Origin: an uncultured Flavihumibacter sp.
GTDB lineage: Bacteria > Bacteroidota > Bacteroidia > Chitinophagales > Chitinophagaceae
DNA: 64,000 nucleotides
NCBI GenBank assembly: GCA_902168105.1
Contig: CABHOY010000041.1
Span: 310,001 to 374,000, forward strand
Direction of reading: 5' to 3'
Shown here: positions 10,701 through 22,200 of the stretch, one piece after another
How the letters are laid out: each line of letters opens with the position of its first letter
How positions within the stretch are numbered: the stretch's first letter is position 1
Position numbers and translations under genes: made by a program
The notes under the pieces: model-generated
Told to the model about the DNA's origin: nothing
Database searches by the model: none
What the model saw: only the letters and a program-made list of their open reading frames with translations

Positions 10701-13700
10701 CGGCGACAGTTACGCCAAACACAACATCATTGGTATTATTATACTTGCTTAGCAGAATGCCCCAGGCAACCTGCATAAAAGTACTGACAGTCAGCCGGGA
10801 CTTTGTACACAAAGCGCCGATCTGCGCTGTTAATTCAGCAGAAAGTGTAAGCATGTACTCTCCTGCATCATAGGCGGCGTTTTGCTGTACACCGGTTGAG
10901 GGAATAGTAGCTAGTGTATCATATTCCTCCAGATAGCGGCTCCAGAATGAACGGGAAGCGGCAGGATCCTTTCCTTTTACCCAGTCAAGATATTTTGTAA
11001 AGGAAGTATATTGTCTCCAGGTATGTTCTTTACCCATACACAATGCCTCATAGCAAGCCATTATCTGTTGCATGATCAGCTGGAAGCACCATCCGTCCAT
11101 AATGATATGGTGATAGTACAAAAGCAGTTGCGCTCCTTGCGGCTGAAGGAATATTTTCACCTTTAACGCGGGTCCTGTAGCCAGGTCAACTCCTTCACTC
11201 AACCACTTCTTTTTTGTATCTGCGATATCGTTGCTTTCTGAGATCTCAACAGACAAGGCGTCATCATCGCTAACAGTACAGTAAAAGTGATGGTCTTCTC
11301 CCGTAAAAAAACGGAGCCGCAGAATATCAAACTGTTGCACAGCGCCTTTGATAGCCTTTTCGAGTAACACTGGTTGCAGCGCACCTGCAACATGAAAATG
11401 CCTGATAATATGATTAGCTGCCGATTCCGGGAATACCTTGTAATGATAATACATGGCTTCCTGCATGGGCAAAAGCCGGTAACGGCTTACAACAGGCTTT
11501 TCAGGCCGTAACCGGGCTGCCAGTGTTCTTACGGTAGTGTAGTTGAATATATCCGGCAATTGGCAATTCAGGCCCTTTCTGTTTAATTTAGCCACTATCT
11601 GAATAGCCTTGATAGAATCTCCACCTGATGCGAAGAAGTCACTGTCTGCACCGACAGGCAGCCCTAGTACCTCAGACCATATTCCGGCAATAATCGTTTC
11701 TGTTTCATCCAGGTTACCGTCGACGGCTACATGTTGCCCCACATGCTCATATGGATCAGGAAAACGGCTGTGGTCTATTTTTCCATTGGCCGTAACAGGC
11801 AATTTATCCAGCTTAACAAAGAACGCTGGTATCATATACTCGGGCAAGACTTTCAGCAGTTCCTGGCGCCAGGCTGGTGGCGCGGCATCTTTATCTGCCA
11901 GATAATAACATACCAGTTCTTCTCCGAATGACCGCGATGGTATGAGCCTTAGGAATACTTCACTGACGCCTGGGGATTGTATAGCTTTTTTGATCTCTTC
12001 CAGCTCTACCCTGTGACCGTGTATCTTAACCTGGCTGTCTTTTCTTCCTTCCAGGCATACTGTTCCATCCCCCATCCAATAGCCAACATCACCGGTATGA
12101 TATACCCTTACCGTTCTGCCATTCAGTGTTATCTCTTTGAACTTTTCACTGGTGAGCGCTTCGCGTTCATAGTAACCTTTCGCCACACCTTTACCTCCTA
12201 TCAGCAACTCTCCTTTTTCACCAGGTACGCAAAAGTCGCCAGCAGCATTGACAATAAACACCTCGTTCCCACTAAGGGGTTTGCCCACTACTGGTTTTAA
12301 AGCAAAACCAGGCAGGGTGACAGGCTGATACAAAGTCCCTATCGTGGTTTCAGTAGGTCCGTAGTGATTTACGAACTGTATATCCGGCTTAATGGTTGCG
12401 AACCGTTCTATACCGCCGACATCTATCGTCTCTCCACCTGAAAAGACCAGTCGCAGGGACGAGTCCTTTAACGATGCAATGTTCTCCGCCTGTAAGAGCA
12501 GGTAACAGATGGAAGGCGTCAGTTTCAGGAAAGTGATCTGTTGTTCCCTGATGTAGTCAACCATCCAATCGGCATCCTGTCTCTTTTCACCAGGGATGAT
12601 ATGCACGGCTGCACCGCTCGTCAAACATCCCCATAGACTGGTATACCCGAGGTCGTAAGCATATGACGCCTGCAGAATGCTCTGATCATTTTCAGTCAAC
12701 TGAAAGGTATGTTTCAGCCAACCTGTATAATTCAGCATGTTATGGCCTGTCACCATTACGCCCTTCGGTGTGCCAGTAGTACCGGAAGTATAGATCATAC
12801 ATGCTGTTTCTTCACCTGTAAACTGGCGGGGTTGCAACAGTAGTTCCTTCTCCTTACAGAGTAATTTAAAACGTACCAACGGTACATTATAATCAGGTTG
12901 TTCTTCATTGATCAATATACATTTCAACGGCGCGTCTGACAGGATCTGCTGAATTCTCGCAGCTGGATTTCCTGCGTCTACAGGCACATATGCTGCGCCT
13001 GTTTTCATGATAGCCAACAATGCAACGGGCAGCCAATGATCTTCCGGCATCATCACGCCGACAAAGTCGCCAGCAGCAATCCCATGCCGTTCTATCAGCG
13101 CAGCAGCCGCCTTATCCGAATACTCATCCAATTCCTTGTATGTAAGACTACCGGAAAGGCTCTTCACAGCTGTAAATTCCGGGTATTGCAACGCGATCGT
13201 TTTACAGGCTTCCAGGATATGCACAAACTCACTTTCCACCCTTGTTCCGGCAGTGCATACTCTTTCCGCACAGGACGCGCGGAAAAAGTTCAGCCTGTTA
13301 TGGCCTCCGTTTATACGGTCCGTTAAAAGTGCCAGGTACAAGTCCTGCATCTGACGGATATCTTCTATACGGAAGTAACCGGGATGATACAGGAATAATA
13401 CCCGCATCCCCGTATCGTCACTGATCACCTGGCATTTCAATTTTCTACCCAGCAGCCATTGCAATCCTTCTGAAGCGCCATTCAACGCCAGGTAACCGAA
13501 CTGGTAATCAAATACCTGTTCGGCCGTATGATAGAACTGAAAAGCTTTTATATTAGTCAAGATGTCCGCCGATCTGTTATATGCGCAAGGCAATACCTTG
13601 CTCAACAGGCCGATGGTATCTTTCAGCTCTTCGAATTCCCTGCCGTGGCACTCCACTCCGATCGTAAAAGACTCACTATCTGTAAGCAGCTGCAACATAT

Positions 13701-14373
13701 CCAGGAAGCTGACTAGAAAAACATCTTCCCCTTCAGCTCCTATGCGTTCGCTCAATTCAGCAGGCAGCATTAATGTCTTTACACCGGCGTCCAACTGGCT
13801 GTCTGTATATTTCAATTCATTATGAAGAACCAGCTGCGAACCTTTGTATTGGGCATTCCAGAAGATAGACGCCTCCGCCTGCCCTTCACTGTCCTGTAGC
13901 TGGTGTTGCCATTCAGCATATTGCAGGTAACCTATTTCTTCTGTGGGCGCCGTACCGGTTTCCAGTAACGTTATAAGTTGTCGCTGTAATATGTGCAAAC
14001 TGCTCAGATCCGCTACCAGTGGATTCACCAATAAAGTCACGTCGGTTTTACTATTTCCTTGCTGCAGGTATACGCGAACAGGCGGATCTGTTACTGTGGC
14101 CTTCTCCATTTTGCCAGGCAGGGACCTTTGCCTGGAGAAGGAAGGTGTCACTTCCAGCCCGGCAGACTGTAACCATTCCCCCTGCTCATTCTCATGAACA
14201 GATAGTTTGAATGCTTCATAACAATCCAGCAATTGTGTGATGGCGAGTTCAACTTCTTTCTGTGAAAATCGTCCCGGCAGCGTAAAAACCAGCTTATTAT
14301 AAAAAAAGTGCGCCTTTGAAAGAATCAGTGACTGTTGTTGTGAGGATAGTCTATAGGCAAACGCTGTGTTCAT
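7738..14373 (-). CDS. Terminal NRPS: degenerate C, A(Asp), PCP, C, A(Thr), PCP, thioesterase
   Basis: Last assembly-line protein, 2211 residues. Domains: N-terminal condensation-like domain (about 1-365) whose HHxxxDG motif reads NPLVADL (117-123, both His lost), adenylation 1 (about 390-885, TSGTTGTPKG), PCP1 (GGDS, about 920), intact condensation (945-1370, HHIIMDG), adenylation 2 (1395-1880), PCP2 (GGHS, about 1939) and a thioesterase (about 1985-2211, GFSAGG near 2060, late His in GPHVS). Specificity residues aligned by eye to GrsA-PheA are D-L-T-K-F-G-H-I-G for A1, one change from the classic Asp code, and D-F-W-N-I-G-L-V-H for A2, one change from the classic Thr code. The terminal thioesterase should release or cyclise the peptide, possibly onto the beta-amino group as in iturins. 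It lies 16 bases after the oxygenase-aldolase gene, in the same operon. Confidence 0.93.
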   Translation of the reverse strand: MNTAFAYRLSSQQQSLILSKAHFFYNKLVFTLPGRFSQKEVELAITQLLDCYEAFKLSVHENEQGEWLQSAGLEVTPSFSRQRSLPGKMEKATVTDPPVRVYLQQGNSKTDVTLLVNPLVADLSSLHILQRQLITLLETGTAPTEEIGYLQYAEWQHQLQDSEGQAEASIFWNAQYKGSQLVLHNELKYTDSQLDAGVKTLMLPAELSERIGAEGEDVFLVSFLDMLQLLTDSESFTIGVECHGREFEELKDTIGLLSKVLPCAYNRSADILTNIKAFQFYHTAEQVFDYQFGYLALNGASEGLQWLLGRKLKCQVISDDTGMRVLFLYHPGYFRIEDIRQMQDLYLALLTDRINGGHNRLNFFRASCAERVCTAGTRVESEFVHILEACKTIALQYPEFTAVKSLSGSLTYKELDEYSDKAAAALIERHGIAAGDFVGVMMPEDHWLPVALLAIMKTGAAYVPVDAGNPAARIQQILSDAPLKCILINEEQPDYNVPLVRFKLLCKEKELLLQPRQFTGEETACMIYTSGTTGTPKGVMVTGHNMLNYTGWLKHTFQLTENDQSILQASYAYDLGYTSLWGCLTSGAAVHIIPGEKRQDADWMVDYIREQQITFLKLTPSICYLLLQAENIASLKDSSLRLVFSGGETIDVGGIERFATIKPDIQFVNHYGPTETTIGTLYQPVTLPGFALKPVVGKPLSGNEVFIVNAAGDFCVPGEKGELLIGGKGVAKGYYEREALTSEKFKEITLNGRTVRVYHTGDVGYWMGDGTVCLEGRKDSQVKIHGHRVELEEIKKAIQSPGVSEVFLRLIPSRSFGEELVCYYLADKDAAPPAWRQELLKVLPEYMIPAFFVKLDKLPVTANGKIDHSRFPDPYEHVGQHVAVDGNLDETETIIAGIWSEVLGLPVGADSDFFASGGDSIKAIQIVAKLNRKGLNCQLPDIFNYTTVRTLAARLRPEKPVVSRYRLLPMQEAMYYHYKVFPESAANHIIRHFHVAGALQPVLLEKAIKGAVQQFDILRLRFFTGEDHHFYCTVSDDDALSVEISESNDIADTKKKWLSEGVDLATGPALKVKIFLQPQGAQLLLYYHHIIMDGWCFQLIMQQIMACYEALCMGKEHTWRQYTSFTKYLDWVKGKDPAASRSFWSRYLEEYDTLATIPSTGVQQNAAYDAGEYMLTLSAELTAQIGALCTKSRLTVSTFMQVAWGILLSKYNNTNDVVFGVTVAGRPYEMEGFEDLLGLFINTLPVRVRWEDETISSLLTTARNYLFDIQQHQYLSLADIQTCSALKNDLLDHVLIFENYPLSAMEESMTNTNISVVSENGAAQVGYPLAVVVYPGTYCIVNFMYNRNRYSDVAIGKVAACLLQVLEHMVNDPDSTIAGLDIVPEQERLALLNAGEPYGSFDPGINILDAIETAGRTYPGKIALEDQQQTVSYADMLSRVELLAGWLIRAQGIRKGDRVLVCLPPSAELIIAILAVLKAGATYVPVDVEYPADRKLYIAADSDARAMISSLYLSTALTGVPLILIEDIPAEVTTLTMPVISGEDIAYIIYTSGSSGNPKGCQVKHSNLQHLFLQQEPWLSFSATDKWIMAHSAAFDFSVWEMYGALVNGGSLYIPDRNQVRDTGMFCQVLEEKGITILNQTPSSFYGLLDIMKVGELRMVIFGGDVLDFTKLRKWLDIPRHEQVGLFNLYGITETTVHVTWHQVTDDEILHATGSSYIGTPLPGASVYIMDKQLQLCPEGVFGEICVGGDGVSAGYYNNKELTAFRFITHPLNDEGRLYRSGDTGRWLPGGLLEFGGRKDEQVKIRGYRIEPGEIVYRLQEHSGIKQACVVPVKVTGITSLAAYIIFKAAPMSVKELRSFLALTLPAHFIPQYFIPLETLPLTANGKVDRRKLPLPVSTTTMKGSDDKIEQYLVGLWGKELGQPVSPEDNFFESGGHSLISFRIISAVQQQFNVTLPVIQLYQDPVLKDFAATIRQHMAGMDQQVEAEYIVLREGPADKTLFFFPPAVGYAVGFGKLAVHLEGYRVIGINFIEHDTIAKMAAIVQQLQPAGSPVFCGFSAGGSMGFHVAQALEKVGRRVNALVFLDSRRFLKAEPLEESMISQIATDYLDDPRAKAIISSPEMAARMRLRIEASTRFIHQLEDNGKIDADIFYISSEENRENIERWSAWEEVTNGSVVVCEGTGPHVSMLDSEYLHKNLQVYMRILHEIFQ

Positions 14374-14389
14374 GGTGTGAGTCAGTTTA

Positions 14390-16207
14390 TTAAAGCGGTT
14401 TATATTGAATCAGATCAGGGAAAAAACGTTCTGCCTTCCGCATATAGGCATCAAACTCTATTTGCAGCCCTATTGGATTAGCAATCCACTGACGCGTCAG
14501 TCTTGCTACCTCCGGATCAACCATTTTAACATCACCGGCATGCATTGCCATCAGGTTAGCCATACAGGATTGCTCGGCTGCGATCATCAGGATAGCCGCC
14601 GTCTCCAGTTCTGCCGCCATAGTAAGGGTACCGTGGTTACGCAGTAAGAGTGTGTGGTTGCCGCCGGTTGCGTCTACCAGTTTCTGTCCTTCTGACAAAG
14701 ACAGCACCGGTCCGTTATATTCGTCATATAAAGCATGGTCTTCAAAGAACATACAGCTGGTTTGGTTAACTGGCTGTATCTGTCGCCCCAGGGAAGCATA
14801 TAATGTGGCATTCGGCGAGTGCGTATGTACGATACAATGCGTATCGGGTCTGCCCTTGTGCAGGGCTGCATGGATACAGAATCCTGCCACATTCACCGGA
14901 TAGTCGCCTTCCAGTACGTTACCTTTTCCATCCACCGTGATCAGGTTATCAGGGGTCACTTCTTCGAAGAAAAGTCCGAATGGATTTACCCAGAATGCAT
15001 CTTCCCGGTCAGGTACCTTCATTGATATATGCCCGCTGATACCTTCATCCAGTTTCTCCATTGCCAGTATTCGGTAAAGGGCGGCCAGCCGGTAACGCAG
15101 CCACGGCACTGTTTGCGAACGTTCTTTCCGGCTGAAAAAAGCGGCGGTATTCCGACGTGCATTTCCCACAGCATTGACCGTTCCTTCAATTGGATCGGAC
15201 ATCGCTACCAATACTTTACGGTCGCCGGTAAATGGTTTTCTGCTATGCGCAAAGCGCATGTTATCCAATAAAAGCACATCGCCGCTCTCCCAGGAAAATA
15301 CGATCTGCGCCTTTTCATATGCAGCCATGACGGCATCAAAGTCCACTGTCGTCAGGGCGGTACCATCTCCCAGAAAACTGTTCCGTGGTACATTCTCTTC
15401 CCCCAGTAAGCTCACTAATGAAGACCTTGTATCGTCATCCAGGTTCATAAGGTTAAACAGGTGCGCCTGGTTAAACCACACTTTCTCTCCCGTTACCGGG
15501 TGTACTGCTATGGCCTGGGCCGTGTAACTGGTCTGTAATACGTCTCCGTCCTTCCAGTTAAAGCTCACACCTCTTTTCTCACAGTATGTCTTCACCTGTT
15601 CTCTATCATCAGTACCAAATACCTTCTGCCAGCTCAAGTCGATCTCTTTGTGGAAGGTCCTTACATACTTTACGCCGGCACGTTCGAATCTTTCTTTTAC
15701 CGGCGCGGGCATCAGTTTGTATACCAGTGCGGAATCGGCGATTGGGGTTTCTCCTCCGCTGGCTGCATTCTCCTTACAATAGAACCATATTTTACCCGGC
15801 CAGGTATTCGTATAAGAGTGTTCATTATGAAAAGGTATTGACCTTTCCTTCGGATATTCTGTTGACGTATATACTTTATCGCCCACCTTCGTCCTCGGTG
15901 TAGAAGGTTCCGAATAATCAAGCAAACGGGTGGCATATAACTGGCAGATCTGCTGAAAATCATCCTCGTTAGCTATAGTGAATCCACGGAAAAGAATGGC
16001 GCCATATTGCCGGTATAGTTTATCCAGTTGTACCTTATTGTCAAGTACCCATTGTCTCAGCTGCTGACCGGCATTGCTACAAGTCAGTACCACATATAGC
16101 GAACCTTCTTCATTGCCGCGGATAACTTCCTGGCGCACTGGGTTCACCTGTTGAACTGGACGGGGTACAGTACGTTTCAGTGACTGTAAAATATCCTGGT
16201 TTTTCAT
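14390..16207 (-). CDS. TauD/SyrP-like Fe(II)/2-oxoglutarate dioxygenase fused to class II aldolase/adducin domain
   Basis: A 605-residue two-domain enzyme. Residues 1-340 form a TauD/TfdA-type dioxygenase with the iron ligands His127-Asn-Glu129 and distal His321, and Arg330 as the probable 2-oxoglutarate anchor. The closest functional type I recognise is SyrP, which beta-hydroxylates carrier-bound Asp. Residues about 365-605 form a class II aldolase/adducin-fold domain with the zinc motif His461-Thr-His463-Ser and a further His525 in RNHG. The gene start overlaps the upstream NRPS stop (ATGA) and the next gene downstream encodes the Asp-loading module. The simplest reading is beta-hydroxylation of Asp followed by an aldol-type step, but the second reaction is unknown. 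Both active sites look intact. I do not know this fusion as a characterised enzyme. Confidence 0.88.
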   Translation of the reverse strand: MKNQDILQSLKRTVPRPVQQVNPVRQEVIRGNEEGSLYVVLTCSNAGQQLRQWVLDNKVQLDKLYRQYGAILFRGFTIANEDDFQQICQLYATRLLDYSEPSTPRTKVGDKVYTSTEYPKERSIPFHNEHSYTNTWPGKIWFYCKENAASGGETPIADSALVYKLMPAPVKERFERAGVKYVRTFHKEIDLSWQKVFGTDDREQVKTYCEKRGVSFNWKDGDVLQTSYTAQAIAVHPVTGEKVWFNQAHLFNLMNLDDDTRSSLVSLLGEENVPRNSFLGDGTALTTVDFDAVMAAYEKAQIVFSWESGDVLLLDNMRFAHSRKPFTGDRKVLVAMSDPIEGTVNAVGNARRNTAAFFSRKERSQTVPWLRYRLAALYRILAMEKLDEGISGHISMKVPDREDAFWVNPFGLFFEEVTPDNLITVDGKGNVLEGDYPVNVAGFCIHAALHKGRPDTHCIVHTHSPNATLYASLGRQIQPVNQTSCMFFEDHALYDEYNGPVLSLSEGQKLVDATGGNHTLLLRNHGTLTMAAELETAAILMIAAEQSCMANLMAMHAGDVKMVDPEVARLTRQWIANPIGLQIEFDAYMRKAERFFPDLIQYKPL

Positions 16208-19200
16208 TTTTTCATGCTTTTAAGTAATTCGTGCGACTTCGTCCTGAGCTTTGACGCTGCATCTTCCCAGCTATTGGCCAGCAGCATTTCCACTTGTGCA
16301 TCCTCCTGTACGCAAAGCTGATCAAGCAAATGTTCCCATTGTTTGATATATGAAACAATAGCCGATTTTGTATACTTCGCCGCTTTATATTCCACATTGA
16401 GTGACAGCGTGCCATTATAGGGTTGTACCGTAAAACTGAGATCAAATTTGCTGCCTTCCATCACTACTTCTATTTCGGTTACGTCAATATTATTCCGGGC
16501 ATTTTCCTGCGCGGCGAAGTCGTTATATACAAAGCGGGAATTGATGTATTCCGATAACTGAAGCCCTTTTTCTTTTCTCATCAATGCCGATAGTTCATCG
16601 AAGGAAAGATCCGTATGATGCATGTCCTGCCGTATTCCCTCCGCGAAGTCCTGCAATGCCTTCCTTACCGGTATATGCTTGTCAATGTCCACAACCACCG
16701 GCATCATATTGACAAAAAAACCTATCACAGGCTCCATGCTGGTATTCGTTCTTCCCGAGACTGAACTGCCCAGCAGAAAATGCTCAGTACCGGAAAGCCT
16801 GGCCTGGAGGAGTGCGAAACTGAATAACAACAACTGGAAATCTGTAACCTGCCGTTTCCTGGCCAGCTGCAATACCTTACGTGTAAGCTCGTCCGGCAGG
16901 ATATGATGCAGGGTGATCCCTTCTATCGTATCATCAGATAACACATAAGGGAATAGAGCGCGTTGTAACCCCGGAGTCACTTTATTCAGCCAGTAAGTAC
17001 CCGAAGTTTCCAGCACGGCCTGTGCCCGTGCAGACATCCATTGGGCAATATCTACATAACGTAAAGGCAGTGGCGTCAGCGATGCTGCTGTTCCTGCAAG
17101 TTTAGCTTCATAGATGGCTAAGAGGTCCGACAACAATACTGCTATAGACCAACCATCTGAAATAATATGATGCAGGTTGATCACCATATAAAATTCATGA
17201 CTATCGCTCTCCATGATCAGCACCCGGAACAATGGCGCCTGGTCCAGTTTGAAAGGCGTATTACTGAACACCTTTGCCAGGTCCATGATCTCCTCAACAG
17301 ACCTTTGCCCGTTCAGGAATGTCAGGTATGCGGAAGGATCAGGTAATGTCGTCAGCTGAACAACCGGCCCATTCTCCAGCAATATGAAAGCCGCCCTTAA
17401 CTGATCATGCCGCCCTACGAGTGCTTCAAAAGACGCTTCCAGTATATCTCTTTTCAAAGGCGTAGATATCCTGAAAGCAGTGGTCATGTTATAGGATATA
17501 TTATCCGGCTCACGTTGCTGCAGGAACCATAATCTTCTTTGTAAAGGAGAGACGCTATAGTAAGTTTGCTCACCTACGTGAGGAATAATAAACGTACCTC
17601 CGTGTCTGCGTGAGGCGACAAACATGGCCAGGTCATACAACCGGGGATGTTTGAACACGTCGAATAAATTGATCTGGATGTTAAACCGTTCTCTTAACCT
17701 GCTAACCAGTTTGATGGCTAAGAGGCTTTGTCCGCCCGACAGAAAAAAATCAGCCTCCGGTTCAACAGTCTTCAGCCTTAACATTTCCTTGAATATATCG
17801 GCCACTTTCTCTTCAATATCAGCTGGCACCTGTACCACCGGTGGTGGTGTATAACTCAGGCTTTCATTACTACTTCCCATTGGCGGCGTCAGTTCCTGCA
17901 GGCTGGCAATGCCCATATCCTGCAACATTGGTCCAGACTGCAGCAATGTACAGAACGCATTATACATGTGTACCGGCAGTGCAGCGTCGATCAGGTTAGT
18001 GGCATGTATAAAAGTGAGAGAGAATGTATTATCAGCTTCTGTTATTTCAATGCTCAGGTCAAACCGCGCGCCTGATTCAGCCGCAGGGTCCAGCCCTTCC
18101 TGGTTGGTCGTTCCTTCGCCTGCTACCACATAGTTGAACAGGATGTTGAATAACGGATGTTTGCTGCCATACCTTGACAACTGCTTATCCCGCAATAAAT
18201 GAGCAGGCGGATACCAGGCGTGTTCCATCACCCGGGCTAACTGTATACCTGTTGTATGTACATATTCACCGAATGATGCAACCGGGTCAAGGCGTACATG
18301 AAATGGCAGTGTGCTGACCATAAACCCCGTCACATCCTGCATTTCATCAGTCATCCTATTGGAAAATGGTAAACCGCAAAGCAGGCGATTGTCTTCAGTA
18401 TAACCAGACAAAATGATATGGAATGCGGAGAAGATCAGTGTGAAGTCTGTTACACCCAGTTTCGACGACAAAGACCTGATCCTGTTTACCACAGCAGGTG
18501 GCAATACCGGCCGGAATACGGACCCTTCAAAGGGAGAACCACTGGTTGCAGCGGCAGGAAGAGATGGCATAAGGGGTATTGTATCAAGATATTCCGCCCA
18601 CCATGTTTTGTCTTTCTGGTATTGATCTCCCTTCAGATAAGTATTGTGATACCACATTGCCACATCATGGAACTGTAGCACAGGAGCTTGTACCGGTAAC
18701 TGTTTATATAGCCGCATCAGGTCGGACGCGAATATTGTATTCGAATGTTCGTCCGTCACAAGATGATGAATATCCAACAGTAGATAATATGCCTGATTGT
18801 GCGCTAACAGATATATCCTGAACAAGGGCGCCTGACTGATATCAATAACAGACCGTTGCACGCCGAATGCCTGTAAAGGAGATAACTTAGGCAGGGTGAG
18901 GCTCATGATACCACCTGACCGTATAAAGGCATCATATACCTCTTTAACAGACAGTATCTGTTGTGATACCTGCCCGTCTTGCTCAGTGAACCTTGTACGA
19001 AGCACGGTATACCTCTCCAACAGCTGTTCTACTGCCTGCAAGAGACGTTGTTCATCGGGACCTTGTTCAAGTTTTATTAACGCGGGCACGTAATAACTAA
19101 ATCCTATGTCGGGTAAACTATCTAATACATAAATGCTCTCCTGGGAAGGCATTAAGGCCAGGTTATCCGGAGCAGCCACACTTATAATGGTGGCAGTCTT

Positions 19201-22200
19201 CGACGGACTGGCCTTCTTAATATAAGCTGACAGTTTATCAAGCGTTGAATGCTGCAATATATCCGGAAGAGAGATCTGTATACCGAAATTCCTTTTTATG
19301 GCAGACATCATCCTGACAGCGGTCAGGCTATGTGCGCCATTTGCAAAGAAGTCCTTTGCAGGGTCTATTTCATTACCGATCACCTGCGCCCAGACCTGTA
19401 ATAACTTCGCGGCTGTTTCATCGTTCTGAAAACGTTTGGAAACTGACTTCTCCACTTCCTGCTCTTTTAATAGCGCGGACAACTGCTTTCGGTTGATCTT
19501 ACCACTGGCCAGCCGGGGGATGTCATCGATCATCTTAAAGCCTGAAGGGATCATATAGGCCGGCAACTGTTTCGTCAATGTAGTCCTGATAGTAACGGCT
19601 GGCACTTCTTCTCCGGTATAAAATGCATACAGGAAGGATGCGCCGTCGTCCCTTTTCATCAGCAATACCACAGCTTCCCGGATACCTTCCACAGACAGTA
19701 GTTTTGCTTCTATATCACCTGGCTCTATACGTTGTCCGTTCAGCTTCACCTGCTGATCTATCCGACCGAGATAAATGAGCTCACCAACATCGTTCCACAT
19801 GGCAAGGTCGCCGGTTCTATACATGCGGGCTCCCTTCACAAACGGATCGGCAAGGAACTTCTCTGCGGTCAGTTGTTCCCGGTTGATATATTCCCTCGCC
19901 ACTCCTGCTCCCGCAATACACAGCTCTCCGCTTATCCAGGGAGGCAACAATGCCTGTTCTTTATCCAGTATATAGGCCCTCGTGTTCAGTAAAGGTTTCC
20001 CTATCGGCACGTACGTGTATTGTTCCGGCCAGGGGGAACAGGTAAAACCTGTGCAATCAACCGTGGCCTCCGTTGGCCCATACAGATTCACCAGGATGGC
20101 GCCGGTGCGCTTGTACACATGTTCATTGAACTGTTCCATGGATGCATACAACAAAGCCTCCCCGCTTGCAAATACAAATCGCAGAGAGGCACATTCGTCC
20201 ACCAGTCTTTCCTGTACGACAATATCCATGAACAGGGTCAGCATGGAGGGTACAAAGTGCGTAACGGTCACATGGTGGTCCTTAATGGTACGTACGATCT
20301 CGTACGGTTCACTTTCCTTACCTGGCGCCAGGAAGAAGGTCGTGCAACCTGAGAATAGCCAGTGGAACAACTCCCATACGGAAACATCAAAACCAATACT
20401 TGTTTTCTGCAGGATACAATCATCTTTTGACAAAGGGAAAGCCTGCTGCATCCAGTACATCCTGTTCACCACTGCGCTATGTTCAACTACAACGCCCTTA
20501 GGCATACCAGTAGAACCGGATGTATAAATGATATATGTGGGATCAGTTACCAGCGGCATGATGACAGGGCTATACGCCGTAACCGGCTGCCTGATCAGGG
20601 TTTCCATATCGATGTATAATACATCCGTCTCTATCAGCGGAGCGCCCCATCCTAATACGACTTTTACATGGGCATCCTGTAGCACGAATGCAATACGGTC
20701 TTCCGGCATCCTCAGATCTATCGGCACATAAGTACCTGCGCGCTTGAATATTGAAATGACGGCTACTTCCAGCCATACAGAGCGCTTGCAGCATATGGCG
20801 ACCTTATCGCCCCTGCCGATGCCAGCCTGTGCCAATGCATGCTGTACGGCATTACTATAAGCCTCCAGATCATGTATTGACAGGCTATGTTCTTCATCCG
20901 CAATCCTTACCGGAGAATTCTTTCCCAACAGATCGTAGTAGAATGACAATAATGTCTTATCCGCCGGATAAAACCCTTCCGTATCATTAAAACGATGGAT
21001 CAGGTCATTGGTTTGCTGATCTCCCCACAGCCTTATTTCAGACAGGCGCTTAGCTTTGCTAATGCCCTGAACTAACTGTTCGCCGATAACAGTCAGATGT
21101 GCCAGCACCTGACGGATAAGCGCTTCCGGGTACCTGTCCACATTAAAGGAGATACGCCATAATATCTTTTTACTGGCAGAGATATGCACTGACAACGGAT
21201 AGTTCGTGCGGTCAAACACCTCCGACCCCGAGATCTTTCCTTCCGCCAGCCCGGCTTCGTCATAAGGATAATCTTCTACCGCCACCACATGATCAAACAG
21301 TTCTCCTTCAATACCAGCCTTACGCCTGATATCAGCTACAGCGCAATACTGAAAAGGCAGGCTATTAATGAAACGGCTTGAAATGCCTGTAAAATAATCA
21401 GCAATTGTCGTCTCATCATCTGTATGAAAAGGAAAAGGAACTGTGTTGATGCACATGCCCACTATGTCCGTAGCATTCGCAATGTTTATTTCCCTGCCAG
21501 AAACCGTGATACCTGCAATCACCTTCTTCTGGCGGCTGTAACGTGATAGTAATATGCCCCATACGCCATACAGGATGGTATTAATACTCACCTGCAAAGT
21601 AGCGGCTGCCTGTTTCAATTGCGCACTCAGCTCTTCGCTGAACATGGTATGCAGAGATACCTGTTCCATATTGAGCGAAGGTTGCATGAAGGACTCCGTA
21701 AGCGAGCCAGGTGTAAAGTCAGACTCTATATCCAGGTGATTAAGCCAGTACTGCGTTACCTCATCCTGCTGCTGACGGGATAAATAATCTGTCAGACCGG
21801 CAAAAGAGACCGGCCCTTTAGATACCGTCTTTCCCTGGTATAGGGATATCAGCTCGTTCATTACTATGGCAAAGCTCCAGCCATCCAATATGATATGGTG
21901 AAAGGATATCACCAGGCGTGAACTACCGTCGGTATGTATAATGGCGGTCCTGAACAAGGTATCGGCAAGTATATCAAAAGCGCGTTCCCTGTCGGCTCGC
22001 AGAAACGCTGCTATCTGTTCTTCCTTTTCAAGTGAATGGATACTTAGTTCTGGCGTTACTTCATCCATGATCACCTGCATCGGCCGTACGCCTTTGTCTG
22101 CAACAAAGCGTATACGCAGTGCATCATGACGCTGCATTACGGTCGCCAGGCCTGAACGGAACCTCTCCACATCAATCCTGCCCGGCATGGTAAAGCTATA

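Noticed and set aside
19982-20527. A long plus-strand open frame inside the Ser-activating NRPS gene.
   Set aside because: It lies fully within a well-supported adenylation domain on the other strand, has no recognisable motifs and no start context of its own.
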